Shown here: positions 41,409 through 50,268 of the stretch, piece after piece
How the letters are laid out: each line of letters starts with the position of its first letter
How positions within the stretch are numbered: position 1 is the first letter of the stretch
Assembly (NCBI GenBank): GCA_041749255.1
Contig: JBGTBR010000018.1
Span: 1-64,000, forward strand
Length of the DNA stretch: 64,000 bases
Direction of reading: 5' to 3'
DNA from: JABDLO01 sp041749255
GTDB taxonomy: Bacteria; Bacteroidota; Bacteroidia; Chitinophagales; Saprospiraceae
Program-made: the position numbers and the translations under genes
Notes under the pieces: model-generated
What the model was told of the DNA's origin: nothing
Seen by the model: the letters and a program-made list of their open reading frames with translations, nothing else
Database searches by the model: none

Positions 41409-42023
41409 ATGGAGATTCATGAGATAGATTATGTCGGAAGTTTTCCTTCAGAATCAGCCAGCCCTAAATTAAACATTCCGGAATTTGCTTTCATCGGAAG
41501 GTCTAATGTAGGAAAATCATCGCTAATTAATATGATTTCCGGCAGAAAAGAATTAGCTAAAGTATCTAAAGCTCCAGGTAAAACCCAATATCTTAATTTT
41601 TTCCTGGCCAATAAAAAATGGCATATTGTAGACCTGCCTGGATATGGATATGCCAAAATATCCAAGCAGAAACGCGAACAATGGGAAAAGATGATTGAGC
41701 GTTATCTCGTAACGAGACAACAATTAATATGCACTTTTGTGCTACTGGATGTGAGACTCCCTCTCCAAAAAATTGATCTCGAATTTATAAATTGGTTAGG
41801 AGAGAGGGCTGTTTCGTTTACATTGTTGTATACCAAAGCGGATAAGGTGAGGCCTTCTCAATTAGATGGTCATATCAAATCCATACAGGATGGTCTTTTG
41901 CCTTATTGGAATTTTTTGCCAGAACAATTTGTAACAAGTGCAGAGACCAGAATGGGTAGAGAAGAATTACTGGGATACATGGAAAACCTTGTAGATGCTT
42001 TTTATGGCCAAATGACTGAATAG
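41409..42023 (+). CDS. engB: Ribosome-biogenesis GTP-binding protein EngB/YsxC
   Basis: 204 residues from ATG 41409 (an in-frame TTG three codons upstream is less likely). G1 GRSNVGKSS (30-38), G2 in KTQYLNFF, G3 DLPGYGYAKISK and G4 TKADK are complete, with the YGYAK signature of EngB. It binds GTP and helps large-subunit assembly. Essential in many bacteria. The acyltransferase gene follows after 37 bases. Confidence 0.95.
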   Translation: MEIHEIDYVGSFPSESASPKLNIPEFAFIGRSNVGKSSLINMISGRKELAKVSKAPGKTQYLNFFLANKKWHIVDLPGYGYAKISKQKREQWEKMIERYLVTRQQLICTFVLLDVRLPLQKIDLEFINWLGERAVSFTLLYTKADKVRPSQLDGHIKSIQDGLLPYWNFLPEQFVTSAETRMGREELLGYMENLVDAFYGQMTE

Positions 42024-42060
42024 TACTACCTTTGCCAAACCTCATTAATTATATAGCATA

Positions 42061-43737
42061 TTGAATAGTGTATATCCGCATATTATTCCTGAAATAGAAA
42101 AATGGCCTATTTATCAGGTTAGCAAGAACCGAGCTGTTTTTATACAGGAACTGAATCAGTTTTCATTTGACAGAATGCTGGAGCTGCACAGTCATGAAGT
42201 GGACGATATTGTGGCTAAAACCATATATCTGGAAAAGATAAGGTCTAAGAATGTTCCATGGAAGGTAGATCCTCCCGATGAAGCCAGTTATTGGGTCAAT
42301 CTGGAAAAGGAATTTCAGGCTTGTACAACCCGTGAGCAGAAAATTGAAATTTTAAGGAGGATCATCAACAGATACTCCGAAGAAATCACCGGAAGTTTTA
42401 ATCCGAAAACTTTCAAATTTGCACGCCGGTTTCTCACCTCATTTTTCAAACGATTGCTCAATACAGCAGCCGGCAGAAAACATAGAAGAATTTGGGGTAA
42501 CAGATATCAACTACAGGACAGGATAAAAGTAACAGGTTATGTAGACCAGTTCCGTTCTTTATTTTCAAAAGGTACCGTCGTGGTGGTTCCTACCCATTTT
42601 TCTAATTTGGATTCCATTTTAATAGGTTACGCTATGGATGCTGTTGCCGGGGTGCCGGCTTTTGCCTATGGGGCGGGTCTTAACCTGTATGAAGTAGAAC
42701 TGATTGCCTACTTCATGAATCGTCTGGGGGCTTACAAGGTCGACAGGCGTAAGAAAAACCCCATTTACCTTGAATGCCTCAAATCCATGGCTTGCTACTC
42801 CTTGCAAAAAGGTGTAAATAATATTTTTTTCCCGGGAGGTACCAGATCCAGAACAGGTGCTATAGAATCAAAATTGAAACTGGGTTTGTTGGGTTCAGTG
42901 ATGGAATCTCAGCGAATTTTTATACAAAATGGCAAAAACGAAAAGATTTTTATTGTACCCATTGTGGTCAGCTATCATTTTGTACTGGAAGCAAAGTATC
43001 TTATAGATCAGCACCTGAGATTGACCTCCAAGGAGAAGTATGTAAAATCCAGGGATCAATACACATCCTATAGAAAGATTTTGAAATTTATTTGGTCATT
43101 GTTTTCTGAAAAATCAAAAATCACTCTGTCCATTGGAGAGCCGATGGATGTGTTGGGCAATATAGTGGATGCGGACGGCAACAGCCGGGATAGTAAAGGG
43201 CAGATAATTGATTTGAGCGAATACTTTGAATGGGATGGTGAAGTGACTGCCGATCATCAACGAGAGACGGTATATACAAAAATGTTGGGAGATAAGATTT
43301 TGGAAAGCTATTACAGAAATAATGTGGTATTGAGTTCACATTTTGTTGCATTTACGGCATTTCGCTTATTTAGAAGACTGCACAAAGGCATGAGCTTTGA
43401 TGATTTTATAAATTTGCCGCCTTCAGAATTTAATGTACCCATGAATGAATTTTATGTCGCCTTGGAAAAAGTGAGAAATAAACTCATTCAGATGGAGCAA
43501 AAGAATGAAATAAAGCTTTCAGAAACCATGCATGAAGAAATAAAGGGAATGGCAGAATACGGAATCAAAAACCTGGGAATTTACCATATTTCCAAACCAC
43601 TGATTATTTCACAAGACATTTTACAAACCCAGGATATCAGGTTGTTGTACTTTTACCATAACAGATTAGACCACTGTCAATTGGAAAAAGTATTGGAAGA
43701 TACAGAATCTTTTATGGAAAAAATGAACCGGCTATGA
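42061..43737 (+). CDS. Glycerol-3-phosphate/lysophosphatidate acyltransferase (PlsB/PlsC-like)
   Basis: 558 residues, starting at TTG. The acyltransferase motif HFSNLD (His179, Asp184) lies within VVVVPTHFSNLD. FPGGTRSRTG (257-266) replaces the common FPEGTRSR; the Gly at the Glu place is an oddity seen in some PlsB-like proteins. A long N-terminal region (1-165) and a C-terminal domain (370-558) make it larger than PlsC and closer in shape to PlsB. It should acylate glycerol-phosphate lipids at the inner membrane, though no strong transmembrane helix is visible. Confidence 0.87.
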   Translation: MNSVYPHIIPEIEKWPIYQVSKNRAVFIQELNQFSFDRMLELHSHEVDDIVAKTIYLEKIRSKNVPWKVDPPDEASYWVNLEKEFQACTTREQKIEILRRIINRYSEEITGSFNPKTFKFARRFLTSFFKRLLNTAAGRKHRRIWGNRYQLQDRIKVTGYVDQFRSLFSKGTVVVVPTHFSNLDSILIGYAMDAVAGVPAFAYGAGLNLYEVELIAYFMNRLGAYKVDRRKKNPIYLECLKSMACYSLQKGVNNIFFPGGTRSRTGAIESKLKLGLLGSVMESQRIFIQNGKNEKIFIVPIVVSYHFVLEAKYLIDQHLRLTSKEKYVKSRDQYTSYRKILKFIWSLFSEKSKITLSIGEPMDVLGNIVDADGNSRDSKGQIIDLSEYFEWDGEVTADHQRETVYTKMLGDKILESYYRNNVVLSSHFVAFTAFRLFRRLHKGMSFDDFINLPPSEFNVPMNEFYVALEKVRNKLIQMEQKNEIKLSETMHEEIKGMAEYGIKNLGIYHISKPLIISQDILQTQDIRLLYFYHNRLDHCQLEKVLEDTESFMEKMNRL

Positions 43738-43774
43738 TTTTTGTTTTTTGAGAAAGTAAAAAGAAAGTTAAAAC

Positions 43775-44317
43775 GTGAATTTTATCATATACGATCTGGA
43801 AGCAACGTGCTGGATGGGAAGGCCTCCTCAGGGGATTCAGGAAATTATTGAAATAGGTGCTTTTAAAATCAATGAATACGGAGAAGTGCTTTCGTCATAT
43901 TCTACTTTTATCAAGCCGGTGGTAAACCCGGTTTTATCTTCTTTTTGTCAAAGACTTACCAGCATTTCTCAACAGGATGTCAACAGAGCCAGAAAATTTC
44001 CGAATGCCATACAGGATTTTCAGGATTGGGTAGGTGTATACGATAGTGATTATTTACTTTGTTCCTGGGGTAAATTCGATGTACAATTACTCCGAAATGA
44101 TTGTAATCTTCATAAACTCGAAACCGACTGGTTGGAATATCAAACCAATCTAAAAAGTCAATACCACGACCTCAAGAAAATGGTAAAGTACACAGGACTT
44201 AAAAATACCGTGGATAGAGAGGGATTTGAATTTACGGGAATCCATCATAGGGCCATATCAGACGCCGAAAACCTGGCTAAGATTTTTATAAAATATATTG
44301 ATGAATGGGTGTATTGA
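43775..44317 (+). CDS. DEDDh 3'-5' exonuclease, KapD/ERI-1-like
   Basis: 180 residues from a GTG start. Asp7 and Glu9 (IIYDLEATCW), Asp102 (SWGKFDVQLL), and His158 with Asp163 (HHRAISDAEN) make the full DEDDh set. The wording YDLEATCW matches the ERI-1/KapD branch that trims RNA 3' ends. No extra domain. It follows the acyltransferase gene by 37 bases and may share its transcript. Confidence 0.92.
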   Translation: MNFIIYDLEATCWMGRPPQGIQEIIEIGAFKINEYGEVLSSYSTFIKPVVNPVLSSFCQRLTSISQQDVNRARKFPNAIQDFQDWVGVYDSDYLLCSWGKFDVQLLRNDCNLHKLETDWLEYQTNLKSQYHDLKKMVKYTGLKNTVDREGFEFTGIHHRAISDAENLAKIFIKYIDEWVY

Positions 44318-44420
44318 GCTTCTTAGTTTTTTACTTTTAACCTAATTTCCTCTCAAACATAATTAAAAGTTAAATCCTCCTTTTCAAAGTATGATCGAAT
44401 AAAGTTTAGGAAATTAAGCT

Positions 44421-44428
44421 TATATTTG
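44421..44428 (+). promoter_or_regulatory. Candidate -7 box of the DUF4412 gene
   Basis: TATATTTG matches TAnnTTTG exactly, about 150 bases before the start codon; no clear TTTG lies at the right distance upstream. The rest of the 44318-44576 gap shows nothing else. Confidence 0.3.
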
Positions 44429-44576
44429 CGCAATTAAATTGTGGAATTATGCATTTTTTACACCGCTTTTATCCACTGTAAGCTCAAGTTTATCTATAAA
44501 TTTGATTGTAGAGAACTTTACATTTCATTTTTCTTTTTATTCACATGATTACTCACAACAAAAAATTTGACAACAC

Positions 44577-45299
44577 ATGAAAAAAATATTATTTAACCTC
44601 ATCGTACTTTTATCTTTTTCAACCATCGTTTTTGCGCAAAAGACAATGTCATCAGGTTACATTAAAATGGAAATTGTAGACATTTCGTCCGATAATCCTC
44701 AGGTAGCTATGTCTATGGAAATGATGAAAGGAACCGCTACAGATATATACTTCAATGAGGAAAAGACGTTGACCAAAATGAATATGATGGGAGGTATGGT
44801 CGAAATAACTAACCTCTATAACAATTCGAATGACAAAGTAGACATGCTTTTCAACGCCATGGGTCAGAAAATGCATATCGAAAGTACTAAAGAGGAAAGA
44901 GAAGCCCTTGAAGGAGACGCAGCCGAAATGATGAATAACATGAAAGTGGAAGAAGATCCTTCTGATACAAAAACCATTTTGGGACACAAATGCACAAAGG
45001 TTAAAGTAACCAATCCTTCTGCTGGACAGGGAATGTTAATAGAAATGTATATAGCTAAAGATATCAAAGCCAGCTCAAAATCAATGCAAGGTTTACAAAA
45101 TGTAGAACTAAATGGATTTCCACTGGAAACCATTATTACTTCTGCAGAACCAAATATGACCATGGTCATGAGAGCGGTAGATATGAAAACCGAAGTAGAT
45201 GACAAAGTATTTGTTTTAAAAACAGATGGATTTCAGAAAGTAACTATGCAAGATTTTCAGAAAATGATGGGTTCCATGGGAGGAGCAATGGGATTCTGA
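44577..45299 (+). CDS. Exported DUF4412-type protein
   Basis: 240 residues with signal peptide (ILFNLIVLLSFSTIVFAQ). The mature part is Met-rich (MSMEMMKGTATDIYFNEEKT; MNMMGGMVEITNLY) and includes TKTILGHKCTKVKVTNP, the conserved middle of DUF4412 and GLPGLI-like proteins. It ends with a Met- and Gly-rich tail (KMMGSMGGAMGF). Probably periplasmic. The Met content might suggest metal (copper) contact, but this is a guess. Own terminator downstream. Confidence 0.82.
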   Translation: MKKILFNLIVLLSFSTIVFAQKTMSSGYIKMEIVDISSDNPQVAMSMEMMKGTATDIYFNEEKTLTKMNMMGGMVEITNLYNNSNDKVDMLFNAMGQKMHIESTKEEREALEGDAAEMMNNMKVEEDPSDTKTILGHKCTKVKVTNPSAGQGMLIEMYIAKDIKASSKSMQGLQNVELNGFPLETIITSAEPNMTMVMRAVDMKTEVDDKVFVLKTDGFQKVTMQDFQKMMGSMGGAMGF

Positions 45300-45330
45300 T
45301 CGATTTTCTGTAATAAAATATATAATCAAT

Positions 45331-45354
45331 GGGGATGCTTTCGTCCCCTTTTTT
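45331..45354 (+). terminator. Intrinsic terminator of the DUF4412 gene
   Basis: GGGGA pairs with TCCCC around TGCTTTCG and is followed by six T. Fifteen bases later the next gene begins. Confidence 0.85.
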
Positions 45355-45368
45355 ATTTTTACACTTCT

Positions 45369-46121
45369 ATGAACACAAGACAGATTTGTATTGTCAGCGA
45401 TATCCATGTCACTGCTCCTGGTCAATTGGCCATGGAAATCGATACCAGAAAAAACTTTGAAGACATCATAAACAGGGTCAAATCAGACCCGATAGAGCAT
45501 ATTATTATATGTGGCGACTTGTGCTACCAGGAGCCCCGGGAAGATGTGTACATTTGGGTAAAAGGTATTCTCGACAGTACCGGTATTCCCTATAGCCTGA
45601 TTGCGGGAAATCACGATGATTCAAAATGGATGACGACAGTATTCGGGCTCGAAAAAGATTATCATTCCGTTTCCAATGAGTTGTATTACATAAAAGAAGT
45701 TTCCGGAAAGACTATCATGTTTCTGGATTCAGGCAAAGGTTTCATGAGCAATGAGCAATATCATTGGATGATCAACTCCCTGGAGGAACATCCGGATATT
45801 CATATCATTTGTATGCACCACCCCCCGGTATTTGGTGGCATACCGCATATGGATACAAAGTATTCATTTACGCAAAGTGATCGATTTGTACAGGCATTGG
45901 CTCCCTTTGATCGTTTATTTACCGTTTTTTGTGGGCACTACCATGTAGAAAAAACCATCAGGTATCGCAATTTGGAGGTTTTTATCACACCTTCTTGTTT
46001 TGTACAGATAGATTACCGAAACGAGGAATTCATTCCCGACCATACCCTGATTTCCTTTAGAAATATTTGGATGGAAGAAAAGTACCTTGCCACCTCCGTT
46101 CATTATATTACCGAAGTGTAA
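45369..46121 (+). CDS. Calcineurin-like phosphoesterase, CpdA-like
   Basis: 250 residues with the full metal site: SDIH (Asp11, His13), IICGDLCYQ, AGNHDDSKW, MHHPPVFGG and CGHYHVEK. This is the pattern of class III cyclic nucleotide phosphodiesterases such as CpdA. It would cleave cAMP or another phosphodiester in the cytoplasm; there is no signal peptide. An adenylate cyclase at 7952 lies in the same window but not nearby, so a link is only possible. Confidence 0.9.
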   Translation: MNTRQICIVSDIHVTAPGQLAMEIDTRKNFEDIINRVKSDPIEHIIICGDLCYQEPREDVYIWVKGILDSTGIPYSLIAGNHDDSKWMTTVFGLEKDYHSVSNELYYIKEVSGKTIMFLDSGKGFMSNEQYHWMINSLEEHPDIHIICMHHPPVFGGIPHMDTKYSFTQSDRFVQALAPFDRLFTVFCGHYHVEKTIRYRNLEVFITPSCFVQIDYRNEEFIPDHTLISFRNIWMEEKYLATSVHYITEV

Positions 46122-46152
46122 ATTGGGCGAATTAACTATAAGCACACTCTTA

Positions 46153-46237
46153 TTCAACCCCGTTCGGGGTTGAACGGCAGTTAAATTTTAACCCTGCATT
46201 GCATGCAGGGCTATTCATATTTAATCCCTTCGGGATT
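46153..46237. repeat. Three consecutive perfect hairpins
   Basis: TTCAACCCCG/CGGGGTTGAA (46153-46174, centre TT), CCCTGCAT/ATGCAGGG (46192-46210, loop TGC) and AATCCC/GGGATT (46223-46237, loop TTC). The module looks like a known style of dispersed intergenic element in Bacteroidota. It lies 31 bases after the phosphoesterase stop and has no T-run. Confidence 0.75.
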
Positions 46238-46479
46238 TACCAATGATTCATTAAAGTTATTCAGCCTTACCAATTTTAGAATTATAGCCAATGCAGTTTA
46301 TGACGATAATCCCAAAGAACACGAATATCAATAACCTTTACTATTTTGAAATAAGCCATTCAGGCTATTGCTATGCAGTCTTCCCACAACAACACCGACA
46401 CGAAGAAGTACTAAATAACATTCCCTCATCGTGATGTTTTAGCATAGAATAATTAGCGAGAAATAGAAACTGAAAATGT

Positions 46480-46552
46480 AATATACGAAGTATTATACGA
46501 CTTGCCCTTGTGATAGGTGTCACGAAAAACCACAAAGGAAACCGCATAGATG
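46480..46552. repeat. Dispersed repeat TTGCGGTTTCCTTTGCGG, copy B (inverted)
   Basis: The reverse complement matches 24391-24475: CATCTATGCGGTTTCCTTTG, then ATCACAAGGGCAAGTCGTAT and AATACTTCGTA. The surrounding 46240-46880 gap is otherwise without a gene I can support. Confidence 0.7.
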
Positions 46553-46729
46553 AAATGCTTATTGACTTCATTTGCACGAAACCACTTTCAGCCTATTACA
46601 TAAACCCTATTTGCGTCCCCTTGTGGATAGATTACCCTGAAGTTTCTTAGCAAAGATTTCCGAGTTTTTTTCTTAACCATAAATATATTCAGGATTTTGA
46701 CACTACTTAGATCTTATGTTTCAACCAGA

Positions 46730-46742
46730 AACCCCGAAGGTC
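46730..46742 (+). repeat. Solo REP palindrome, distant and worn (AACCCCGAAGGTC)
   Basis: One base from the common unit, preceded by a worn interior (GGATTTTGACACTACTTAGA) and followed by TTTTCTTCT as in 23235. It is the only copy outside 9.4-24.6 kb. Confidence 0.6.
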
Positions 46743-46883
46743 TTTTCTTCTGCTTTAGGTTTATACTATTTTCAGCACTATATTTACCCTGATGATTTTG
46801 AAATTATATTATTCTTTTCTGACTACAAGGTTTGCTTTTTCTTTCCCAAATCGAATTGAGAAATGGATCAAAAATAGGCATGA

Positions 46884-48338
46884 ATGAATGATCATATCTG
46901 GAGATGGGCTATTTATTTTGGAGTCGGTATTTCCATTCTCCTCATACCTGCACCCGGGAATGTATCACCGGAAGGATGGCATGTGTTTGCCGCTTTTTGT
47001 GCCACAATCGCCGGTTTTCTTTCACGTCCTTTGGGAATGGGGCCAGTGGTGATGATTTCTATCGTTTTATTGGGGCTGGGTGAAGGCATCAGATATCGTG
47101 TTCTGGGAATAGAAAAAAGTGAGTGGTTGTTGAGTTTTTCCAGATTGCAGGAAGGTTTTGGTGACGGAACGGTCTGGTTGGTGGTGGCAGCATTTTTATT
47201 GGCGGGTGTAGTCATCGACACAGGGTTTGGCAGAAGAATATCACTTATCTTAATCAAAAAGTGGGGGCACTCACTTCGGGGTTTAGGTTATGCTGTTTGC
47301 GGCTCTGAGTTCATTCTGGCACCATTTATTCCTTCCAATACTGCGCGTGGCGGAGGTCTGATGGCGCCTGTGGTCAATGCGTTGTCCCATACGTTAGGAT
47401 CAACACCTACGCATGAACCGGAAAAAGCTGGAAGTTATCTGATTCTTGTGGGTTCGCATTCCAATTTGATTACTTCATCCATGTTTCTGACGGCTATGGC
47501 TGCCAATCCCATTGCAGCCAGAATAGGATCGGATATTACGGGTGTTGAATTTACATGGGCTATATGGGTGACGGGAAGCATCGTGCCAGGTTTGCTGGGA
47601 CTATTATTATTACCCATCTTGATAGAAAAACTGATTCAGCCTACGTTGGAAAGCACTATGGAGGCCAGAAAAATGGCCATGGATGAATTGAGTAAAATGG
47701 GGCCAATAAACCGGAATCAGAGAATTTTAGGCTGGGTAATGCTGGTTTTACTGATTTTGTGGGCCACTTCCTCATTTCATTCTTTAGATGCAGTGCTTAT
47801 AGCCTGGGTAGGACTTATTGTATTATTGATATGTGGGGTCACCCATTGGAAATCTTATTGCACGACTGCCGGGGCATGGGATGCTTTGATATGGCTGGGC
47901 GGTATGATTACCATGGCCAACATCCTGAGAGAGGAAGGAGTAGTAGGATGGTTTGCACAGGTCATCAGCCATCAAATGGTAGCATTGGATCATTGGCCAC
48001 CTATATTGATTCTTATTGTACTGGCACTGATCTATTTCTATTCAATGTATGGATTTTCAATGCTCACCGGGCACATCATGGCATTTATTGCGGCTTTTAT
48101 AACCATAGCCTGGGAGTTGCAAATGCCACCGTTGTTGACAATTGCATTATTTGCTTATTTTTCAACATTGTGTGCCTGTCTTACCCATTATTCAAGCGGT
48201 CCTGTGATTATCTACTTCGGATTGGAATACGTCCCGGTGCCCAGTTGGTTTAGAATTGGTTTTATTGTCTCTCTGTTTCATATGGTTATATGGTTGGGCG
48301 CTGGTCTTTTGTGGTGGAAGTGTTTGGGATGGTGGTAA
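46884..48338 (+). CDS. DASS-family (SLC13) dicarboxylate/anion transporter
   Basis: 484 residues with about twelve membrane segments. The first sodium/substrate signature is IPSNTARGGG (149-158) and the second the LTHYSSGP segment near 440. WHVFAAFCATIAGFLSRPLG near the N-terminus is typical of the CitT/2-oxoglutarate-malate branch. It should move di- or tricarboxylates with sodium or by exchange. Single gene, no regulator nearby. It is Trp-rich at the end (WLGAGLLWWKCLGWW). Confidence 0.92.
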   Translation: MNDHIWRWAIYFGVGISILLIPAPGNVSPEGWHVFAAFCATIAGFLSRPLGMGPVVMISIVLLGLGEGIRYRVLGIEKSEWLLSFSRLQEGFGDGTVWLVVAAFLLAGVVIDTGFGRRISLILIKKWGHSLRGLGYAVCGSEFILAPFIPSNTARGGGLMAPVVNALSHTLGSTPTHEPEKAGSYLILVGSHSNLITSSMFLTAMAANPIAARIGSDITGVEFTWAIWVTGSIVPGLLGLLLLPILIEKLIQPTLESTMEARKMAMDELSKMGPINRNQRILGWVMLVLLILWATSSFHSLDAVLIAWVGLIVLLICGVTHWKSYCTTAGAWDALIWLGGMITMANILREEGVVGWFAQVISHQMVALDHWPPILILIVLALIYFYSMYGFSMLTGHIMAFIAAFITIAWELQMPPLLTIALFAYFSTLCACLTHYSSGPVIIYFGLEYVPVPSWFRIGFIVSLFHMVIWLGAGLLWWKCLGWW

Positions 48339-48511
48339 GAGGCTTATAAAAGTAATACTTAATCCCGGAAATGATGCTTTACGTCCCAGATTTATTCAAT
48401 TCTATTGAGTATTAAGTTGTCAATTTTAATTTAACTGATTAATTAAAATGATTAATACTAATGTAATTTGTTTACTCAGTTATAGCTCCAAAGGAGTAAA
48501 ATTTGATTAGT

Positions 48512-48544
48512 CACCCCCAATGCTTTAGAGGACTTTGGGGGGTG
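48512..48544. repeat. G/C-rich inverted repeat after the DASS gene
   Basis: CACCCCCAA pairs with TTGGGGGGTG (one extra G) around 14 bases. No T-run follows, so terminator function is doubtful. Present in the 480-base gap before the beta-helix gene. Confidence 0.55.
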
Positions 48545-48575
48545 GATAAAAGTGAAATTGAAATAATTTTGGCCT

Positions 48576-48583
48576 TATTTTTG
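48576..48583 (+). promoter_or_regulatory. Candidate -7 box for the beta-helix gene
   Basis: TATTTTTG with a TTG 15 bases upstream (shorter than usual). If used, the leader would be about 230 bases and include the hairpin at 48708. Confidence 0.35.
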
Positions 48584-48707
48584 TCGGAAAAAAGCAAAAA
48601 TTTAACGGATACCATAAATATCTAAATATTCTAGCTAACACCTCCAGAAGGAGCACATGAAAATATCCGATCAGAATGAAGACCGAATGGTTGCGATGAA
48701 GTCGGAA

Positions 48708-48732
48708 TTCGAGTGACTAAATGTCACTCGAA
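48708..48732 (+). promoter_or_regulatory. Perfect 10-bp leader hairpin before the beta-helix gene
   Basis: TTCGAGTGAC and GTCACTCGAA flank the loop TAAAT. A 19-codon frame from ATG 48657, behind an AGAAGGAG ribosome-binding-like site, ends in the first arm of the hairpin (stop TGA at 48714), so a leader-peptide type control is conceivable. No known riboswitch is recognised. Confidence 0.45.
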
Positions 48733-48818
48733 AATGAGGGAACTGAGCACTTCGTTGAGAGGAGTGTATGAGCCTGACGAAATGAATCATATTGTATCAA
48801 ACAAAAAATTAAAACCAC

Positions 48819-50174
48819 ATGAAACATTGGAAATCTCTGAAAACCATTCTTGCTCTAAATGTAAGTATTTTATTCATTTTAACTACCGGGTTGACCTATG
48901 GACAAGAAGTTCTTTATGTAGACCACACAGCCTCAGGCAGTGGTAATGGAAGTTCATGGATTCATGCTTTTACTACTTTACAAGAGGCGCTGGATGTAGT
49001 AAACGATGTTAATAATGAACCCGGTACGTACGAAATTTGGATAGCACAGGGTACTTATTATCCTGATGAAGGCCCAGGAAGGACGAATAATGACAGATCA
49101 AACTCTTTCAGGATAGAAAAGGATAGTGTATCTCTGTTTGGGGGTTTTCCCAATGGAGGTGGAAATGGCACTTTTGCAGCAAGGAACTGGCACACTTTTC
49201 CGGTTACATTATCCGGAGATATTGATCAGGATATGACCTTAAACGGCAATTCCTACCATGTGCTGTATTTGATTCCGACAATTGAAAAATCAATGATAAT
49301 TTCACGGTCTACAGTGATAGATGGTTTCATTATTTCGGGAGGAAATGCAGATGCAGATGAGGAAGATTTTCCCGATTTTATTGGAGGAGGCATTTATCTA
49401 CATGGTCAGGGAGAAGATACCATTTGCAGTCCCACATTATTGAATCTGATCATAACCGGAAATAACGCCCAATACGGTGGCGGAATCGCTAACAACGGGA
49501 CTTCAAATGGCAACAGTAGCCCACTTATAAGTAATGTAGTTCTTTATAATAATACTGCTGAGTTTGGAGGTGCTATCATTAATGGTGGGATAAACGGTGG
49601 TGTAAGCAGCCCGGAGCTGATTAATATAAGCGTTTATGGAAATGAAGCTCAATTCGGTGGAGGAATGTTGCTATTTGGGAGTTCTCCTGAAGACGGAGAA
49701 GACGGAGAAGACGGAACTGTAGAACCTGTAGTAGTTAATTCTATATTTTGGGGTAATAACGCATCCACGGACGGGGATGAAATTTTTCATTTTGGTGGTG
49801 AGGCTATGATTTCATTCAGCATTATAAGAGGCGGTTGTCCGATGGGTGCTACCTGCTCTATGAACGTTTTTGATGTTGATCCGCTTTTTGTGGATGACAT
49901 GAATGGAAATCTTAGGCTTCAGGAAGGATCACCGGCTATCAATGCAGGGAATAACTCGGCAATACCATCAGGAATTACCCGCGATTTGGCCACTCTTCCA
50001 CGTATTCAATCCGGGATAGTGGATTTGGGCGCCTATGAAGCAGGTTCAACAAGCATTCCGGCTCTTTCGGATTGGGGAATTTTCATCCTTTTGTTATTAT
50101 TTTTGGTACTGGCTCTTATTAAAATCAGGCAGAAAATTTCCTTATCATCAGGGCAAGATGGTGTACAAAATTAA
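48819..50174 (+). CDS. Exported right-handed beta-helix protein with IPTL-CTERM anchor
   Basis: 451 residues. The signal peptide ends near GLTYGQ (residue 29). The body opens VLYVDHTASGSGNGSSW, the usual start of choice-of-anchor Q / pectate-lyase-like beta-helix proteins, and carries helix turns such as NNAQYGGGIANNGTSNG and NTAEFGGAIINGG. The end is IPALSDWGIFILLLLFLVLA followed by basic residues, matching the IPTL-CTERM sorting signal. A short EDGEDGEDG run lies near residue 290. Probably exported and processed by an exosortase-like peptidase encoded elsewhere. No catalytic site can be named; adhesin or sugar-binding roles are equally possible. Confidence 0.88.
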   Translation: MKHWKSLKTILALNVSILFILTTGLTYGQEVLYVDHTASGSGNGSSWIHAFTTLQEALDVVNDVNNEPGTYEIWIAQGTYYPDEGPGRTNNDRSNSFRIEKDSVSLFGGFPNGGGNGTFAARNWHTFPVTLSGDIDQDMTLNGNSYHVLYLIPTIEKSMIISRSTVIDGFIISGGNADADEEDFPDFIGGGIYLHGQGEDTICSPTLLNLIITGNNAQYGGGIANNGTSNGNSSPLISNVVLYNNTAEFGGAIINGGINGGVSSPELINISVYGNEAQFGGGMLLFGSSPEDGEDGEDGTVEPVVVNSIFWGNNASTDGDEIFHFGGEAMISFSIIRGGCPMGATCSMNVFDVDPLFVDDMNGNLRLQEGSPAINAGNNSAIPSGITRDLATLPRIQSGIVDLGAYEAGSTSIPALSDWGIFILLLLFLVLALIKIRQKISLSSGQDGVQN

Positions 50175-50268
50175 GAGGAAGAATAAATGTTTGATAAATT
50201 AGATTGAGGCCATTCTAAAAATGATTGCGTTACCATTTTTGCAATTAACGATAGGCGTAAAAAGATTT

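Noticed and set aside
46371..46577. 68-codon minus-strand frame in the 46.2-46.9 kb gap
   Set aside because: Overlaps the inverted dispersed repeat, Cys- and Ser-rich nonsense composition, no start signal.
48713..48946. 77-codon frame ahead of the beta-helix gene
   Set aside because: It runs through the hairpin and overlaps the signal peptide of the real gene in another frame.
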